39,297 bases of DNA. Source: a virus. Location of the stretch: positions 1 to 39,297 of the IMG/VR virus record IMGVR_UViG_3300003322_000702. One strand, given 5' to 3'. The notes beneath the pieces are model-generated. The model saw only the letters and a list, made by a program, of their open reading frames with translations, made no database searches and was not told the DNA's origin. This document shows positions 1 to 9,996 of this stretch, in pieces (positions within the stretch are counted from its first letter, which is position 1; every line of letters begins with the position of its first letter). The position numbers and the translations under genes are program-made.

Positions 1-1471
1 CTGCCTGGCTCGCAGCACCAGACCCGCCGCCAGTACCTGCTCCACCAGAAGCGGCACCAGCCGGATTACCCGTTGGCGCCGTCGCCGTCGCATTGCCGCT
101 GGCATTGCCAGTACCATTCCAACCGACTGCGCCACCGCCCGTAGCAGCAACGCAGCCGCCTTGCGTAACGCTGGCAATACCTGAATTGCCTCCCGCATAG
201 TTATAGTCGCCGCCGGTCGCAGTACCACCAACTGCGCCCGCCGCGCTGACCGCACCGGCAGCAGCTAACGTCGCACCAATCCCCCCGCTGCCGCCGCCAG
301 CGGTCATACTCACGTTCGGGCCTGTAATCGTCGACGTGCCGCCCGGATTGCCATTGACCTTGGAGTTGCTCGCAGAAGTGGAAACTTGAGCACCACCAGC
401 AGCAAGTGTCGCGGTGAACAAGTCGCCAGCGTTCACCCTGAGCGTCTTGATTGACAGGCCGCCTGCCGCACCACCTGACGCCACTGCCGACGAAACAGTG
501 TCGTTGGCACAAACTGCTACCGCGCCTGAACCATCAGCGCCCTTCAAAGTGATCCGAGCATATCCGTTGCCTGGCGCTGTCCATGTGCCCGATGCCGACA
601 AATAGGAAATGGTCCGAAACGGCCGATTAACCAGCACCGCCTGTCCGTTGGCCTTGGTATAGTCAATGACATTTGCGCCGGCAGCTTCCCCCCTGACGAC
701 CATGCGATCACCGGGGGCAGTGACGATGGGCAAACCACCAGGCAGAAGCAACGCTGCGCTGTGCGTCAACGTTAATACCGAGTCGAAAATCACCGTACGC
801 GCTGCTCCCACCGGGACGGTGATCGTATTAATTTGAGCGACGCCTGCGGTGATATGCAGGTAGTTCCCTGTCACCGACGTTAAGTCCAAAGGATCTACGG
901 CTGCGATGCTGGCGCCTTTCCATTCATTGAGAACTCCGCTCACACCTGGTGCACCGGCCAGGCTCACGGTCCACGATGCAACCGTTGGGTACACACCGGC
1001 AGTTGCGAGACCAATGTTGGTGACCGTCACGCCCAGCAGGCCGGTCCCGCTGTTATAGGACGTCACCGTACCTGCCATCCAGTTCGTTGGCGCCGCAGTG
1101 CTGGCGACCAGCATCTGCATGCCTGGCACGATGGACTTGCCCATCTGGATAACGAGGTTCTGTGCGCCCAACCCGACGGTGAGAAGCGTGCCAGATGTCG
1201 CGTTCGTTCCCGGTGCAGCCGCCGCAGTTGCAGCGCTTGCTGCGGCAGCCGTGGCCTGCGTTTGCGCAGCGGCTACCTGCGCCTGCGCCGCCGTGACCTG
1301 TCCTTGGGCTGCGACAACGCCGTTGGCGGTACTGGCCACGCTGGCATTGATCGCCACCATCGTGTCCGAGATCATCTGCAGTGCGTGAATGCGATAGCCA
1401 CCAGCGTTCATGTCGTTGGCCGTGGAGCCGTCGTCCGAATAAGCATTACCATTAACTACTACTTGGGTCAT
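1..1471 (-). CDS. Tail fibre / glycine-rich adhesin-like protein, 3' truncated by window
   Basis: Open from an ATG at 1471 to the window edge (490 codons) with no stop. The start overlaps the stop of the upstream tail gene in an ATGA. Residues about 45-75 are Ala/Gln-rich and probably coiled coil. The middle is beta-rich. From about residue 270 there is a motif of the type SGTWTAPGNGYARITLKGADG, followed by a long Gly/Ala/Thr/Ser-rich tract. This is the pattern of glycine-rich domains at the tips of phage fibres that bind host surface receptors. Its place after the tail-tip genes fits. No CGTTAAA motif occurs in it, unlike most other phage genes. Host-receptor binding is inferred; the true C-terminus and any chaperone lie outside. 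Confidence 0.75.
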   Translation of the reverse strand, partial: MTQVVVNGNAYSDDGSTANDMNAGGYRIHALQMISDTMVAINASVASTANGVVAAQGQVTAAQAQVAAAQTQATAAAASAATAAAAPGTNATSGTLLTVGLGAQNLVIQMGKSIVPGMQMLVASTAAPTNWMAGTVTSYNSGTGLLGVTVTNIGLATAGVYPTVASWTVSLAGAPGVSGVLNEWKGASIAAVDPLDLTSVTGNYLHITAGVAQINTITVPVGAARTVIFDSVLTLTHSAALLLPGGLPIVTAPGDRMVVRGEAAGANVIDYTKANGQAVLVNRPFRTISYLSASGTWTAPGNGYARITLKGADGSGAVAVCANDTVSSAVASGGAAGGLSIKTLRVNAGDLFTATLAAGGAQVSTSASNSKVNGNPGGTSTITGPNVSMTAGGGSGGIGATLAAAGAVSAAGAVGGTATGGDYNYAGGNSGIASVTQGGCVAATGGGAVGWNGTGNASGNATATAPTGNPAGAASGGAGTGGGSGAASQA

Positions 1472-2325
1472 AGCAATTCCTTAATTTCAAATGCCTGCTT
1501 ATTGATGTTGAAGTACGGATTCTCGATAGGGTTTAGCGTGCGCAGTCGCCCTAGGAATCGGCGCCGAAGCGCGTGCAAGGTGTCATTCGGATCGTGGATA
1601 TACAAAACCTCCTGATCGATGCCTGCGCGGCGCACCAGCTCAAAGGCTTGCTTCAAGGCCTCGTCTTGGCTCATCCAGTCGATAGAGAAATGAGCAACCC
1701 GGTACGGCGTGCGGCGGTCAAAATACTCGGCGCCACTGATGGCCTCGTCTGGTACCGTCTTGGTCTCCCAGTTGATCGAGTTCCCGTAGCTCATATTGTT
1801 GATGGGCTGCCACGCGGGACCAATGAACAGTCGACCAATTTGCACGTAGCCGGCCGCATTGTTCGTATCGTTAATCTCAAGGCGCCAATACTGCGCACGT
1901 ACGTTCGTCGGCAAGATATGCGTCACCGATGTCGTGTAGCCGGTGATCTCCTCCTGGTTGTACTTGCCATTCCAGAAGTTGTCGTCACCCCATTCCAGGT
2001 CATCATAGGAATAGACGGCTGGCCAGGCATCAATCCAACCGGAGTCGTAAAGTAGCGTTGCGAAGTTCGCGCTTGCGGCCGCAGTCCATCGATACTTCGC
2101 GTTCAGCGACAAATTATGATTAGTCAAATTCAGCACCCGCGTCTTCGGTGCGGAGCCGAGATTGATGTCTATCTTGGTGTTGGCCAGCGTTGCATCTACC
2201 GTCCGGGCGACTACGCCGAGCTGGCGCTGCTGCAGATTCGTTAAAGGCAAGGTCGGCACCCAGCCACCATTCGACAAGGTCGACGTATCGATACGGTTGG
2301 GGAAGCCCAACATCAGATTGGCCAT
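1468..2325 (-). CDS. Phage tail-tip structural protein
   Basis: A protein of 285 aa, one base after the preceding tail gene and overlapping the fibre gene by ATGA. It is rich in aromatic beta-strand segments (for example YRWTAAASANFATLLYDSGW and RAQYWRLEINDT), suggesting a jelly-roll or discoidin-like fold, and ends with an alpha-helical charged segment. No catalytic motif is visible. In B3-like phages two or three proteins of this size follow the tape measure and build the tail tip, so a structural role at the distal tail is inferred from position. I do not recognise a named domain with certainty. Confidence 0.7.
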   Translation of the reverse strand: MANLMLGFPNRIDTSTLSNGGWVPTLPLTNLQQRQLGVVARTVDATLANTKIDINLGSAPKTRVLNLTNHNLSLNAKYRWTAAASANFATLLYDSGWIDAWPAVYSYDDLEWGDDNFWNGKYNQEEITGYTTSVTHILPTNVRAQYWRLEINDTNNAAGYVQIGRLFIGPAWQPINNMSYGNSINWETKTVPDEAISGAEYFDRRTPYRVAHFSIDWMSQDEALKQAFELVRRAGIDQEVLYIHDPNDTLHALRRRFLGRLRTLNPIENPYFNINKQAFEIKELL

Positions 2326-2326
2326 A

Positions 2327-3862
2327 TCAGCCCCACAAGGTCAAGGTGGCGCCGTTACTGGCATAGTCGGTCGTGATGCCGAGGATGCGCAGTAAAGTAC
2401 CGTTGTTCATGCCGAAGCGATTCAACACCACGTTGACGACGGCGCCCAGATCGAGTGCGGCGATAGTCGACTGATCCAGTTTCACGTTCAGCGTGTAGGT
2501 GTTCCGTGGCACCTTGAAGATGTTGAGCAGCCTTGCGCATTCAGCCACAGCGTCCGCCTGGTGTACAAGTAGCGTGTCGCGGCTCATCACTGGGGACCAC
2601 AGGTATTTAACGGATACCGACTGGTCCTGTGCCAAGGTGCTTTGATTAGGCTGCCCAAGCACCACTTTGCGCGCGGCCGTCACCGATCCGGCCAGGCCGC
2701 TGGTTTGCACGGTGTAGTTCTTGGCGTAGGTTAGCGTGACGCGATAGGATGGAACGCCGTTGTTCGCATCGTTGCTGCGTACCCTGTCGATGTCCTTGAT
2801 ATTGGTGGCGTTGAACGTGGCGACTGGAACGCCGCTTGGCACATCCAAGCGCCCCATGCGCAGTATCCCTAACCGGTCGAAGCCGACATAGGCGCCCACG
2901 CTCAGCGTTACCGCATCCATCACGGTTAAACCTGTACTATCATCCTGCACCCATACGCCGCATTCAGCGCTGTTTAATGCATCGAGTGCAGCTACGTCGG
3001 CCGCCGAGATGTCAGCCGCAGTCAGGCCCATGTCGAGCGCGATCTGCTGTAGGATTTGCGCGCAAGTACGGTTGGCGACCGTTGCCCCTTGCGAGGCGTC
3101 GCATGTCACCTGACCGGCAGGGGCCGAGCCAAGCCGGAAATACCCGCCTGCAGGGTAGACACGATACTGTCCGGCCGTCGGCGCCGTCGCTTCGACATCG
3201 GCCAAAGTCGTGTAATCCGCGCCCCTGGTGAGGGCGACACCGGAGTCATAGACGTTGGAGACCGTCGCGATGGCACCATCGTGGACCTGATAGATCAGCA
3301 GGCTCGTATTGCACAGGACCGGCGCGATGTTCAGGGCAGTGCCATACAGGCGAGGGATGGCCGTGCCGGCGATATCGGCCGTACCATCCTTGCCGGCCGG
3401 TAGTACGTTCGTGCCACCGTACCGGTGCCGGCACAGTAGCATGTCGAGTTCCAACTGCCGGTCGCGCAGGATAATCGACAAGGTTTTGTAGGTTACCTCA
3501 GCCTGCTGCATCGTCAGGCGCTGGGCTACCGTGAAGGTGTTGTAAGGCTTGGTGGGATCACCGGCCAAGAGGCGCAGCTTGCGCTTGTCCAGGCTGTAGT
3601 TGAGCATGACGTCAAGCACGCCGTCGACGTTCTCCAGTTCACAAGTGCCATAGGCGACCTGCGACCGGCCTGCAGTCGTCGCATCCTGGTACATCATCCG
3701 GGCAAGATTGCCCGGCTGGGTCAGTCGTGGCATATAGGCCACCGACGATGGAGTATCGCCTGGTTGCGTTACATAATTCCCCGTCGAGAAATACATCGTT
3801 TTAACGGTTCCAGCCGCGTCGACCGCGCAGTCAACCTCCAACAAATAGATCATGCTACTCAT
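2327..3862 (-). CDS. Phage distal tail / baseplate-hub-like protein
   Basis: A protein of 511 aa whose ATG overlaps the tape-measure stop (ATGA at 3859-3862). The N-terminal 130 residues contain the pattern expected of siphovirus tail-hub proteins (YLLEVDCAVD, SVAYMPRLTQPGNL, CELENVDGVLDVML). The rest is beta-rich with an Ala-rich helical insert near residues 265-310. Position after the tape measure and before the fibre indicates a tail-tip hub or distal tail protein. Function is inferred from synteny; no enzymatic residues are obvious. Two CGTTAAA motifs lie inside (2606, 3800). Confidence 0.75.
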   Translation of the reverse strand: MSSMIYLLEVDCAVDAAGTVKTMYFSTGNYVTQPGDTPSSVAYMPRLTQPGNLARMMYQDATTAGRSQVAYGTCELENVDGVLDVMLNYSLDKRKLRLLAGDPTKPYNTFTVAQRLTMQQAEVTYKTLSIILRDRQLELDMLLCRHRYGGTNVLPAGKDGTADIAGTAIPRLYGTALNIAPVLCNTSLLIYQVHDGAIATVSNVYDSGVALTRGADYTTLADVEATAPTAGQYRVYPAGGYFRLGSAPAGQVTCDASQGATVANRTCAQILQQIALDMGLTAADISAADVAALDALNSAECGVWVQDDSTGLTVMDAVTLSVGAYVGFDRLGILRMGRLDVPSGVPVATFNATNIKDIDRVRSNDANNGVPSYRVTLTYAKNYTVQTSGLAGSVTAARKVVLGQPNQSTLAQDQSVSVKYLWSPVMSRDTLLVHQADAVAECARLLNIFKVPRNTYTLNVKLDQSTIAALDLGAVVNVVLNRFGMNNGTLLRILGITTDYASNGATLTLWG

Positions 3863-6800
3863 CGCGCCGACTCCAGTTTGGCCTTCTTGTTGATATCGTT
3901 AAGTGCATTCGACGATACGCCCAGCTTTTCCAGTACCGCCTGGTAGCCCGCAGAATGCAGGCGTACCAATGCACTCAGGTGTTCGTTCTGCTGCTTCAGC
4001 TCAGCGACCGCTTCGGCGTTACCTCCCTCGACTGGCGTCGACCTAGTGCTCGGTACCGGAGCGTTGAAATAGCGCCGCATCGCCGCCATCGCTGGTGCGT
4101 CGATCACCGCTTCGCCACGGTGCAGCTCCCCGATATAGCCGTCATACGGCACAGATTCCAGACCGGATGCGTGCGATCCGTTGACTGCTGCATTAGGTTT
4201 GTTGGCATACCACGCGTTGAAATAATTCAGGTCGACCTGGAATTCGCGCGCGGGGTCGATCACACCGGATGCCGTGTAGTCCTGCAGCGCCTTGAGCGCA
4301 CCAGCGAAGTTGGACGAGCCGGCAGCAGCGCCAGCACCGGCCGTACCAGCACCACCCGCTGCAGTTCCGACAGTAGTAGTACCCGGCATGGCTCTGGCGG
4401 CCGCCAGGTTCGCTATCGCCTGCTGGACCGACAGCACACTATTGTTGATCGTGTTCAGGCTCGACGCTTGAGCATTCAGGACCGCCAGTTGGGCCTGAGC
4501 CGCGCTGACCTGCTGCTTCGCCCAGTTCCCAACATTGGTCATATCCTTCTGGACCGCGTTAAAGTCTTTTGAATATGCCGCCGAGCTGGCGTTATATGCT
4601 TTCGACGCATCCAGGAATGCCGTTGCGTTGGCTTGCAACTGCCCCTGCGCGTTCTGGTCTCCATGTTGTGCGGCTGAGAGAGTCCGCTCATAAATTTCCT
4701 TGGACTGCTGATATTTGTCCAGCGGACTGAGCGGAGACTGCGCGCCCAGCGTCAACGAGTCCTTGAAGTTGGCTATCGAATTGATGAACGACTGTAGACT
4801 GCTGATGGTCCCGTTGATGGTACTGGTCTGGGCACTATAGGCGGCCGATAGGTCATTGGTGGCCTTCGTGACCGCTGCAGCCTTATCTTCGGCCGCGTAG
4901 ATCGCCTCTTGCGTTGCGAGCATATTCCCTGTCAGTGTTGCCAGGGTATCGGCACGTGTGGCCGCCGTATAGGCGGCAGTATCACCCTGCGCCTGCAGCA
5001 ATTGCAGATCGAGCGCATGTTGTTTCGCCTGGTCGCTTTGCACCTTCGCCAGCGCGGCACTCTGGTCCTGGGCGGCATAGATTGCTTCCTGGGTCGTCAG
5101 GAGATTGCCCGTCAGCTTGGCGAGCGTATCGGCGCGCGTCGCGGCCGTGTAGGATGCCGTGTCGCCCTGGGCCTGCATTAGCTGCAAATCGAGTGCGTGC
5201 TGCTGTGCCTGGTCAGCCTGGGCCTTTGCCAGCGCCGCAGACTGATCCTGGGCGGCATAGATCGCCTCTTGCGTTACCAGGAGGTCGCCGGTCAGCTTGG
5301 CCAGCGTGTCGGCTCGCGTGGCAGCGGTGTAGCCGGCCGTATCGCCCTTGGCCTGCATCAACTGCAGGTCAAGGGCGTGCTGCTGCGCCTGGGTGTCGGC
5401 AGCCGTTGCATGACTGTTCGATGTGACCGCCCCGGTCAATGCATTTGCATGATCGACCGCATCAGAGAATGCAGCCGACAAGGTCAGCAGTTTCCCCTGC
5501 AGCTTCTGCCCAGCTTCCGAATTGGTGTCGATAGAAGAGACGAGCGCACGGAAGCCGTCCTTCGTCGTTGGCATCGCGACATTGAGTGCCGCGAACTGCG
5601 CCGACAAGTCTTTCATCTCTGACGCCGACTGCTCCGCTGGCGTGAAATAGTTCTTGAAGTAGTCCGACAGCCCCTGGCTCAACTGAGATGTGCCACCAGC
5701 GCCCTGGATCATGCTTACACTCAGGTTTTGGCCGTTGAGCGCGGTATCGTTCATCGCTGTACGGATGGACAGCAAGCTCTGGTACAGCGACGCCAAGTCG
5801 CTAGTCGCACCATTGGCCGTTTGGATGATCTTTCCTACTCCGGTCAGCGCACCGTTGGCCGCGGTCTCGACCGCGTCGATGCTCTGGCGCACGATCTCGG
5901 TACCGACGTCGCCCTGCTTGTCCAGGATGGCGGTGTAGTTGATCGCCGTGATCCCGAAGCCCTGCAGTGCTACCTGAGCCTGCTCGATGCCGGTAGCGAC
6001 CCGCGCGACAGTCTGTGTGTAGCCTTCGCCAACCTGCTGGAAGGCAGTCAACTGTGGAAATACCGATTTTGATACCTTGTCCATCGAGGCCGAGATTACA
6101 GCGTTGATGGCATCGGTCAGCGCCGTCCCCGTTAAACCTTTCAAGCTGATCTTGGTGGTGTCAAGGACGAAGCTTGACACGGCATTGCCAACCTCAGTGG
6201 AACTCTTGCCCAGATCAGCGCCTGCCGCTTGTAACGTCGCCTGCAGCCCCTGGAAGATCAGGGCGAACTGCTGGTTGATGGCGTCGCCGGCCGAGGCGGT
6301 TTGCGTGGAATCGCTGGAGCTGTGCTTCAGCCCGAACCAGCTACTGGACTTGGTTTGAACGTTGGCATATTGGTTGATGCCCTGGCCCTGTTCGAGCTGA
6401 CCGATGCTGCCGCCAATCTGCAAGCCTGAGTCGGTCACGGACGATGACGAGCTACCCCACAGCTTTCCAACAACGCTGCCCAATGCACCGCCTAGTGCCA
6501 CGCCAAGTGGACCAAACGCAGCACCAAATACCTCGCTCAGCTTTATTGCGGTTGACTGCATCGGATGCGTCTTGGAGGTGTCGACGTTAAAGTTCGTGCC
6601 AGTCGTTATGCCCGACGCATTGCCAGCGACTATGTTCGCCACACCAGAAATCCCGGCCTCGATATTTTTTAACGACGACGCCATTTCCGACGTCAGCGGC
6701 AACATCGCGCTGGAGTTGCTGGCCAGTAGCTTCATACTGGCTGAGATCGAATCGCTTTGCTTCTTGGCGTCCCCTAGCACAGTCCCTGTGCCTTGAGATT

Positions 6801-9609
6801 TTTGCACTTGATCGGCCGAGTTGGGGTCGGGTTGACTGCCACCGCCGCCGGCGACGACAAAACCCAGCGCCGCTACCGCTGCCGCCATCGCGGCCATCCG
6901 CACCCAGGCGGTATACGGGTCACCCTGGCCTTGGGTGACGATAGCCACTGCGCCAGCCGACGCGCCCTTCGCCTGGTCGGTCGCAAGCTGCACGGCCGTT
7001 CCTGCCACGGTGGCAGCCGATTTCGTCGACTCGCCAGTAACATGCGCAGCAACCGTCGTTGCCGTGCTCCACAACTGCTTTGCTGTCGACTCGACCGTCA
7101 TAGCGATCTCTGCCAGGCGATAGACCTTCTGCACGTCCTGCAGCGCCTGGTATCCCTTCGATCCCTTGCTGAAGAATTGGGAGGCGGCGCCCGCAATGTC
7201 GGCGTACTGCTTCATCTGGGCCGCAGCCGAGTCCTGGCTTGCCTTGTCGCGCGCGGCCTGCATCTTGACTTCGTCCCCGTTGGCGGCGTCCAACTGGGCC
7301 TTTAGGCGGTTCTGGACATCGAACTGCGTTTTGCCGTAGTTGGCAAATGCCAGCGACATCTTGCCAATAGCCGTGCCGATATTGCCGAACGACGACGTCA
7401 GCTCAGTCTCCATGGTCTTCGCGGCTGTGATCGCGTCCTGGAACTGCTTGGTATCGATTTTCTTTTGCTCGACATCAGCGTCGAGGGAAGCGCCTTGCTG
7501 CTTCAGGTCGATGAGCGCCTTCTCCCTAGCGATCTTTTGATCGGTCACCGCCAGCAGCGCCGCATCGACGCTCAGTTGATTTTCGTCCAGCGTGCCGCCA
7601 GCGATCATGTCGCGCAGATACTGGGCATACCGCTCGTCCTCGGCCAGCCTTTCTTCGTTGATCTTCTTGGTGACCAGTTCTTTCTGCACGGCAGTCTGCC
7701 CGATCTCGGCATTGTGCAGTTTCTGCTTGGCGATTGCGGCGTCGAGTTGGCCAAGTTCGGTCGCACCGTTCTGGGCGATGGCTTTGGAGAGCGCGCCATA
7801 CAGCGCGTCCTGGTCGGCCAACCACTTGTTGATGCCGCCTTCTTCAATAGCCTGGGACTGTGCTTTCAACTGGGCCAGGCTGTCGCTGTGCGCCTGGCGC
7901 TCCAGGGCACTCAGGCCGCCGATCTGCAGGACTGCCTGCTCATAGCGCTGCTTTGATGCGTTGGAAGCCTGGGCATTCTCCGTCATCTCCCGGTCGAATT
8001 CCGTCTTGGTGATCTCACCGCGCTGATATTGCACACTGATGTCGTCGGCTAGCGACTTGAGCTTGATTTGACGCAGCGCGTCCTGATTCTTTAACGCAGC
8101 TACTTGTTGTGCCTGGACGGTTTGGTCAGCGTACTTGGCATCTGACGCTGCGACCAAGGCGTTGATCTCGTCTTCCGTCTCGACGATACCTTTGCCGCGA
8201 CGCTTGGCGTCGGCGTTAACCGCTTCAGCGTCGGCGCGAATTTTGGCCTCTGCGGCGGCGCGCAACTGCTCCCTGGTCATCAGGTTCTGTTTAATCTGGT
8301 CCAATTCCCGCTGCGCGGCAACGCCGCGTTGGGAGATCCGGTCATCCTCTTCCTTCTTGGCGGCGGCGAGTTCTTCGCGATTGGATTGTTCAATCAGGTC
8401 ATGGACTTTCTTGCGCTGGGCGGCGACGCGCGCCACCAAGTCCTCAGTCCGAGCCGCCATGCTGCCGTTCTGTTGGGATTCCTTCAGCTTGGTCTGCAGC
8501 TCGTTCAATTCCGCAATCGCCGATTTCACCTGGTCGCCGATGGTCGGCACGACCATGCGTTTAAAGGCCGCCGTGACGTCGTCGATAATCATCACCCAGC
8601 CGCGATAGCTGGCCGTTAAAATGTTGACCTTATCCTTATGGTCCGCCATGGCAGTATCCATCAGGTGCATGACTTCGATGACAGCCTGCTGGCTTTTACC
8701 TTCCTTCTCCAAGGTGGCGATGTGTTCATATTGGACCGCGTCCATGAAGTGGTATGACTGGTTTGCCCTATAGGCCCAGTCCGTCACGCCGTTGGTCATG
8801 CCAAGGAAATACTGCTGGACCTTCTCCGACGACTGACCCGTCAGCTCGCCGAATTCCAGGGCGGTATGGCCCACTGCTGCCAGTTCCCCACCTGTGAATC
8901 GTCCTGCGGCGGCCAGGCCGCCCAGCATGGTGGTGGCGGCGCCGACACCACCAGTCGCCGACGTCTGGATATCGTTCGCCATGGCGTTCATGCTGTCTCG
9001 GGTCAGGCCGGCCATGTTGCCGGTGACGTCCAACGACTTTTGCAGTTCGTCCTGCTGGTGTACCGCCTCGTATGCGGCAATGCCGAGACCTACCACGGCA
9101 ACGCCCACCGCCGTGATGGCGATACCCACCGGAGAAAACAAGGCCGGCAGCAGGCCGGTACGGTCGGCCAATACAGTCATGCTGCCAGCCAGCCGGTCGA
9201 TATTGCCGCTGGCGATCTCGCGGCCCAGCACCGCCAGCTCGCGCGTGGCGCCGGCGCTGGCCAAGCTGAATTTTGCGTGACTTGCCGAGGCCGCTTCGAT
9301 CTTTGCGATGAACTCGGCCGACACGTCGGACAGTCCCATCTCGGCCGCCTGAAGCTGCAGCAGTTGGACCTTCGTGAGACCGGCCTGTGCCGCCTGGTCA
9401 CGCAGGCTATCGAGAAAATGGAGCTGGCCGATGGTCAACTGGGCCGTGGAGTTGCCCAGGTTGGTGTGGGCGCTAGCCATCGACTGGCTGACAGTCTGGG
9501 TCTGTTCGCCCAGCCGAGTAGTAGAGTCGGTGACCTGGTCAATGTTGCCTGCGGCAGTTTGATTGCCTTCGACGTTGATCTTAATTCCGAGTTCTACCGT
9601 CTGTCCCAT
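3859..9609 (-). CDS. Tail tape measure protein
   Basis: At 1916 aa this is the longest gene in the window. Using the usual 0.15 nm per residue it predicts a tail of roughly 290 nm. Features along the protein are: N-terminal helical region; hydrophobic segment near residues 155-180 (LLPALFSPVGIAITAVGVAV); a long Lys/Glu/Gln-rich coiled-coil zone at about 360-720; Ala/Gly-rich hydrophobic stretches near 890-915 and 1020-1055; three tandem 60-residue repeats at 1409-1588; Ala/Gln-rich coil; and a C-terminal domain with GLESVPYDGYIGELHRGEAVI, a motif common at tape-measure C-termini. It follows the chaperone pair as in all long-tailed phages. Six CGTTAAA motifs are inside. Confidence 0.95.
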   Translation of the reverse strand: MGQTVELGIKINVEGNQTAAGNIDQVTDSTTRLGEQTQTVSQSMASAHTNLGNSTAQLTIGQLHFLDSLRDQAAQAGLTKVQLLQLQAAEMGLSDVSAEFIAKIEAASASHAKFSLASAGATRELAVLGREIASGNIDRLAGSMTVLADRTGLLPALFSPVGIAITAVGVAVVGLGIAAYEAVHQQDELQKSLDVTGNMAGLTRDSMNAMANDIQTSATGGVGAATTMLGGLAAAGRFTGGELAAVGHTALEFGELTGQSSEKVQQYFLGMTNGVTDWAYRANQSYHFMDAVQYEHIATLEKEGKSQQAVIEVMHLMDTAMADHKDKVNILTASYRGWVMIIDDVTAAFKRMVVPTIGDQVKSAIAELNELQTKLKESQQNGSMAARTEDLVARVAAQRKKVHDLIEQSNREELAAAKKEEDDRISQRGVAAQRELDQIKQNLMTREQLRAAAEAKIRADAEAVNADAKRRGKGIVETEDEINALVAASDAKYADQTVQAQQVAALKNQDALRQIKLKSLADDISVQYQRGEITKTEFDREMTENAQASNASKQRYEQAVLQIGGLSALERQAHSDSLAQLKAQSQAIEEGGINKWLADQDALYGALSKAIAQNGATELGQLDAAIAKQKLHNAEIGQTAVQKELVTKKINEERLAEDERYAQYLRDMIAGGTLDENQLSVDAALLAVTDQKIAREKALIDLKQQGASLDADVEQKKIDTKQFQDAITAAKTMETELTSSFGNIGTAIGKMSLAFANYGKTQFDVQNRLKAQLDAANGDEVKMQAARDKASQDSAAAQMKQYADIAGAASQFFSKGSKGYQALQDVQKVYRLAEIAMTVESTAKQLWSTATTVAAHVTGESTKSAATVAGTAVQLATDQAKGASAGAVAIVTQGQGDPYTAWVRMAAMAAAVAALGFVVAGGGGSQPDPNSADQVQKSQGTGTVLGDAKKQSDSISASMKLLASNSSAMLPLTSEMASSLKNIEAGISGVANIVAGNASGITTGTNFNVDTSKTHPMQSTAIKLSEVFGAAFGPLGVALGGALGSVVGKLWGSSSSSVTDSGLQIGGSIGQLEQGQGINQYANVQTKSSSWFGLKHSSSDSTQTASAGDAINQQFALIFQGLQATLQAAGADLGKSSTEVGNAVSSFVLDTTKISLKGLTGTALTDAINAVISASMDKVSKSVFPQLTAFQQVGEGYTQTVARVATGIEQAQVALQGFGITAINYTAILDKQGDVGTEIVRQSIDAVETAANGALTGVGKIIQTANGATSDLASLYQSLLSIRTAMNDTALNGQNLSVSMIQGAGGTSQLSQGLSDYFKNYFTPAEQSASEMKDLSAQFAALNVAMPTTKDGFRALVSSIDTNSEAGQKLQGKLLTLSAAFSDAVDHANALTGAVTSNSHATAADTQAQQHALDLQLMQAKGDTAGYTAATRADTLAKLTGDLLVTQEAIYAAQDQSAALAKAQADQAQQHALDLQLMQAQGDTASYTAATRADTLAKLTGNLLTTQEAIYAAQDQSAALAKVQSDQAKQHALDLQLLQAQGDTAAYTAATRADTLATLTGNMLATQEAIYAAEDKAAAVTKATNDLSAAYSAQTSTINGTISSLQSFINSIANFKDSLTLGAQSPLSPLDKYQQSKEIYERTLSAAQHGDQNAQGQLQANATAFLDASKAYNASSAAYSKDFNAVQKDMTNVGNWAKQQVSAAQAQLAVLNAQASSLNTINNSVLSVQQAIANLAAARAMPGTTTVGTAAGGAGTAGAGAAAGSSNFAGALKALQDYTASGVIDPAREFQVDLNYFNAWYANKPNAAVNGSHASGLESVPYDGYIGELHRGEAVIDAPAMAAMRRYFNAPVPSTRSTPVEGGNAEAVAELKQQNEHLSALVRLHSAGYQAVLEKLGVSSNALNDINKKAKLESAR
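4846..5385 (-). repeat. Three tandem 180-bp repeats in the tape measure gene
   Basis: Three in-frame units of exactly 60 codons (5206-5385, 5026-5205, 4846-5025) encode near-identical segments with the core HALDLQLMQAxGDTAxYTAA and EAIYAAQDQSAALAK. The third unit diverges most at its end. Unit number changes would alter tail length by about 9 nm each, following the tape-measure rule. Confidence 0.9.
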
Positions 9610-9617
9610 GTCCGTCC

Positions 9618-9953
9618 TTATTGCTGTTGCTTCATCCGATCAAGTTCTTCCTGGCGTTTGCGGAAGATGACTTCCAGGGCCGCCGATTCCATGATGCGAA
9701 TTTCGTTGTAGATGCGTGGCCACTTCTTGCGCGGGATGTCCGGGAACATCTTTTCGATCACCGGCAGCACCTCATATCGGAGGCCGACCCGCATGCCATC
9801 GGCATTCAGGTTCCACTGCGTTCCCATCGAGAAGAAGACCGCCACGGTGTGGCGGTTTTCCTTCCATATCTCGAACACCTCCGGTTCGTCTGCCTTCACC
9901 GGGATGTTGACGATCTCGTCGGCAATGCCGAGGACACGCATGTCCTCGGCCAC
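9618..9953 (-). CDS. DUF1799-like downstream tail chaperone domain (G/GT-type, reached by frameshift)
   Basis: An open frame beginning at a GTG (111 aa) whose content (SMGTQWNLNADGMRVGLRYEVLPVI, then IMESAALEVIFRKRQEELDRM) resembles the DUF1799 family found between tail chaperone and tape measure. It has no convincing ribosome-binding site of its own. The same frame is open upstream to the slippery heptamer at 10031-10037, adding a segment that reads LEAAAAWWAGGG, the kind of motif seen in translational fusions. I therefore infer that it is mainly made as the C-terminal half of a 250-residue -1 frameshift product starting at 10369. It would act with the upstream chaperone to load the tape measure. 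Confidence 0.8.
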   Translation of the reverse strand: MAEDMRVLGIADEIVNIPVKADEPEVFEIWKENRHTVAVFFSMGTQWNLNADGMRVGLRYEVLPVIEKMFPDIPRKKWPRIYNEIRIMESAALEVIFRKRQEELDRMKQQQ

Positions 9954-9996
9954 TTGTTCACTGACGTGGGCACCTCCGAAACGCTCGCTACTGCGA

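Noticed and set aside
8866-9711. A 281-codon plus-strand open frame opposite the tape measure start
   Set aside because: Shadow of the tape-measure coding strand with no recognisable protein pattern.
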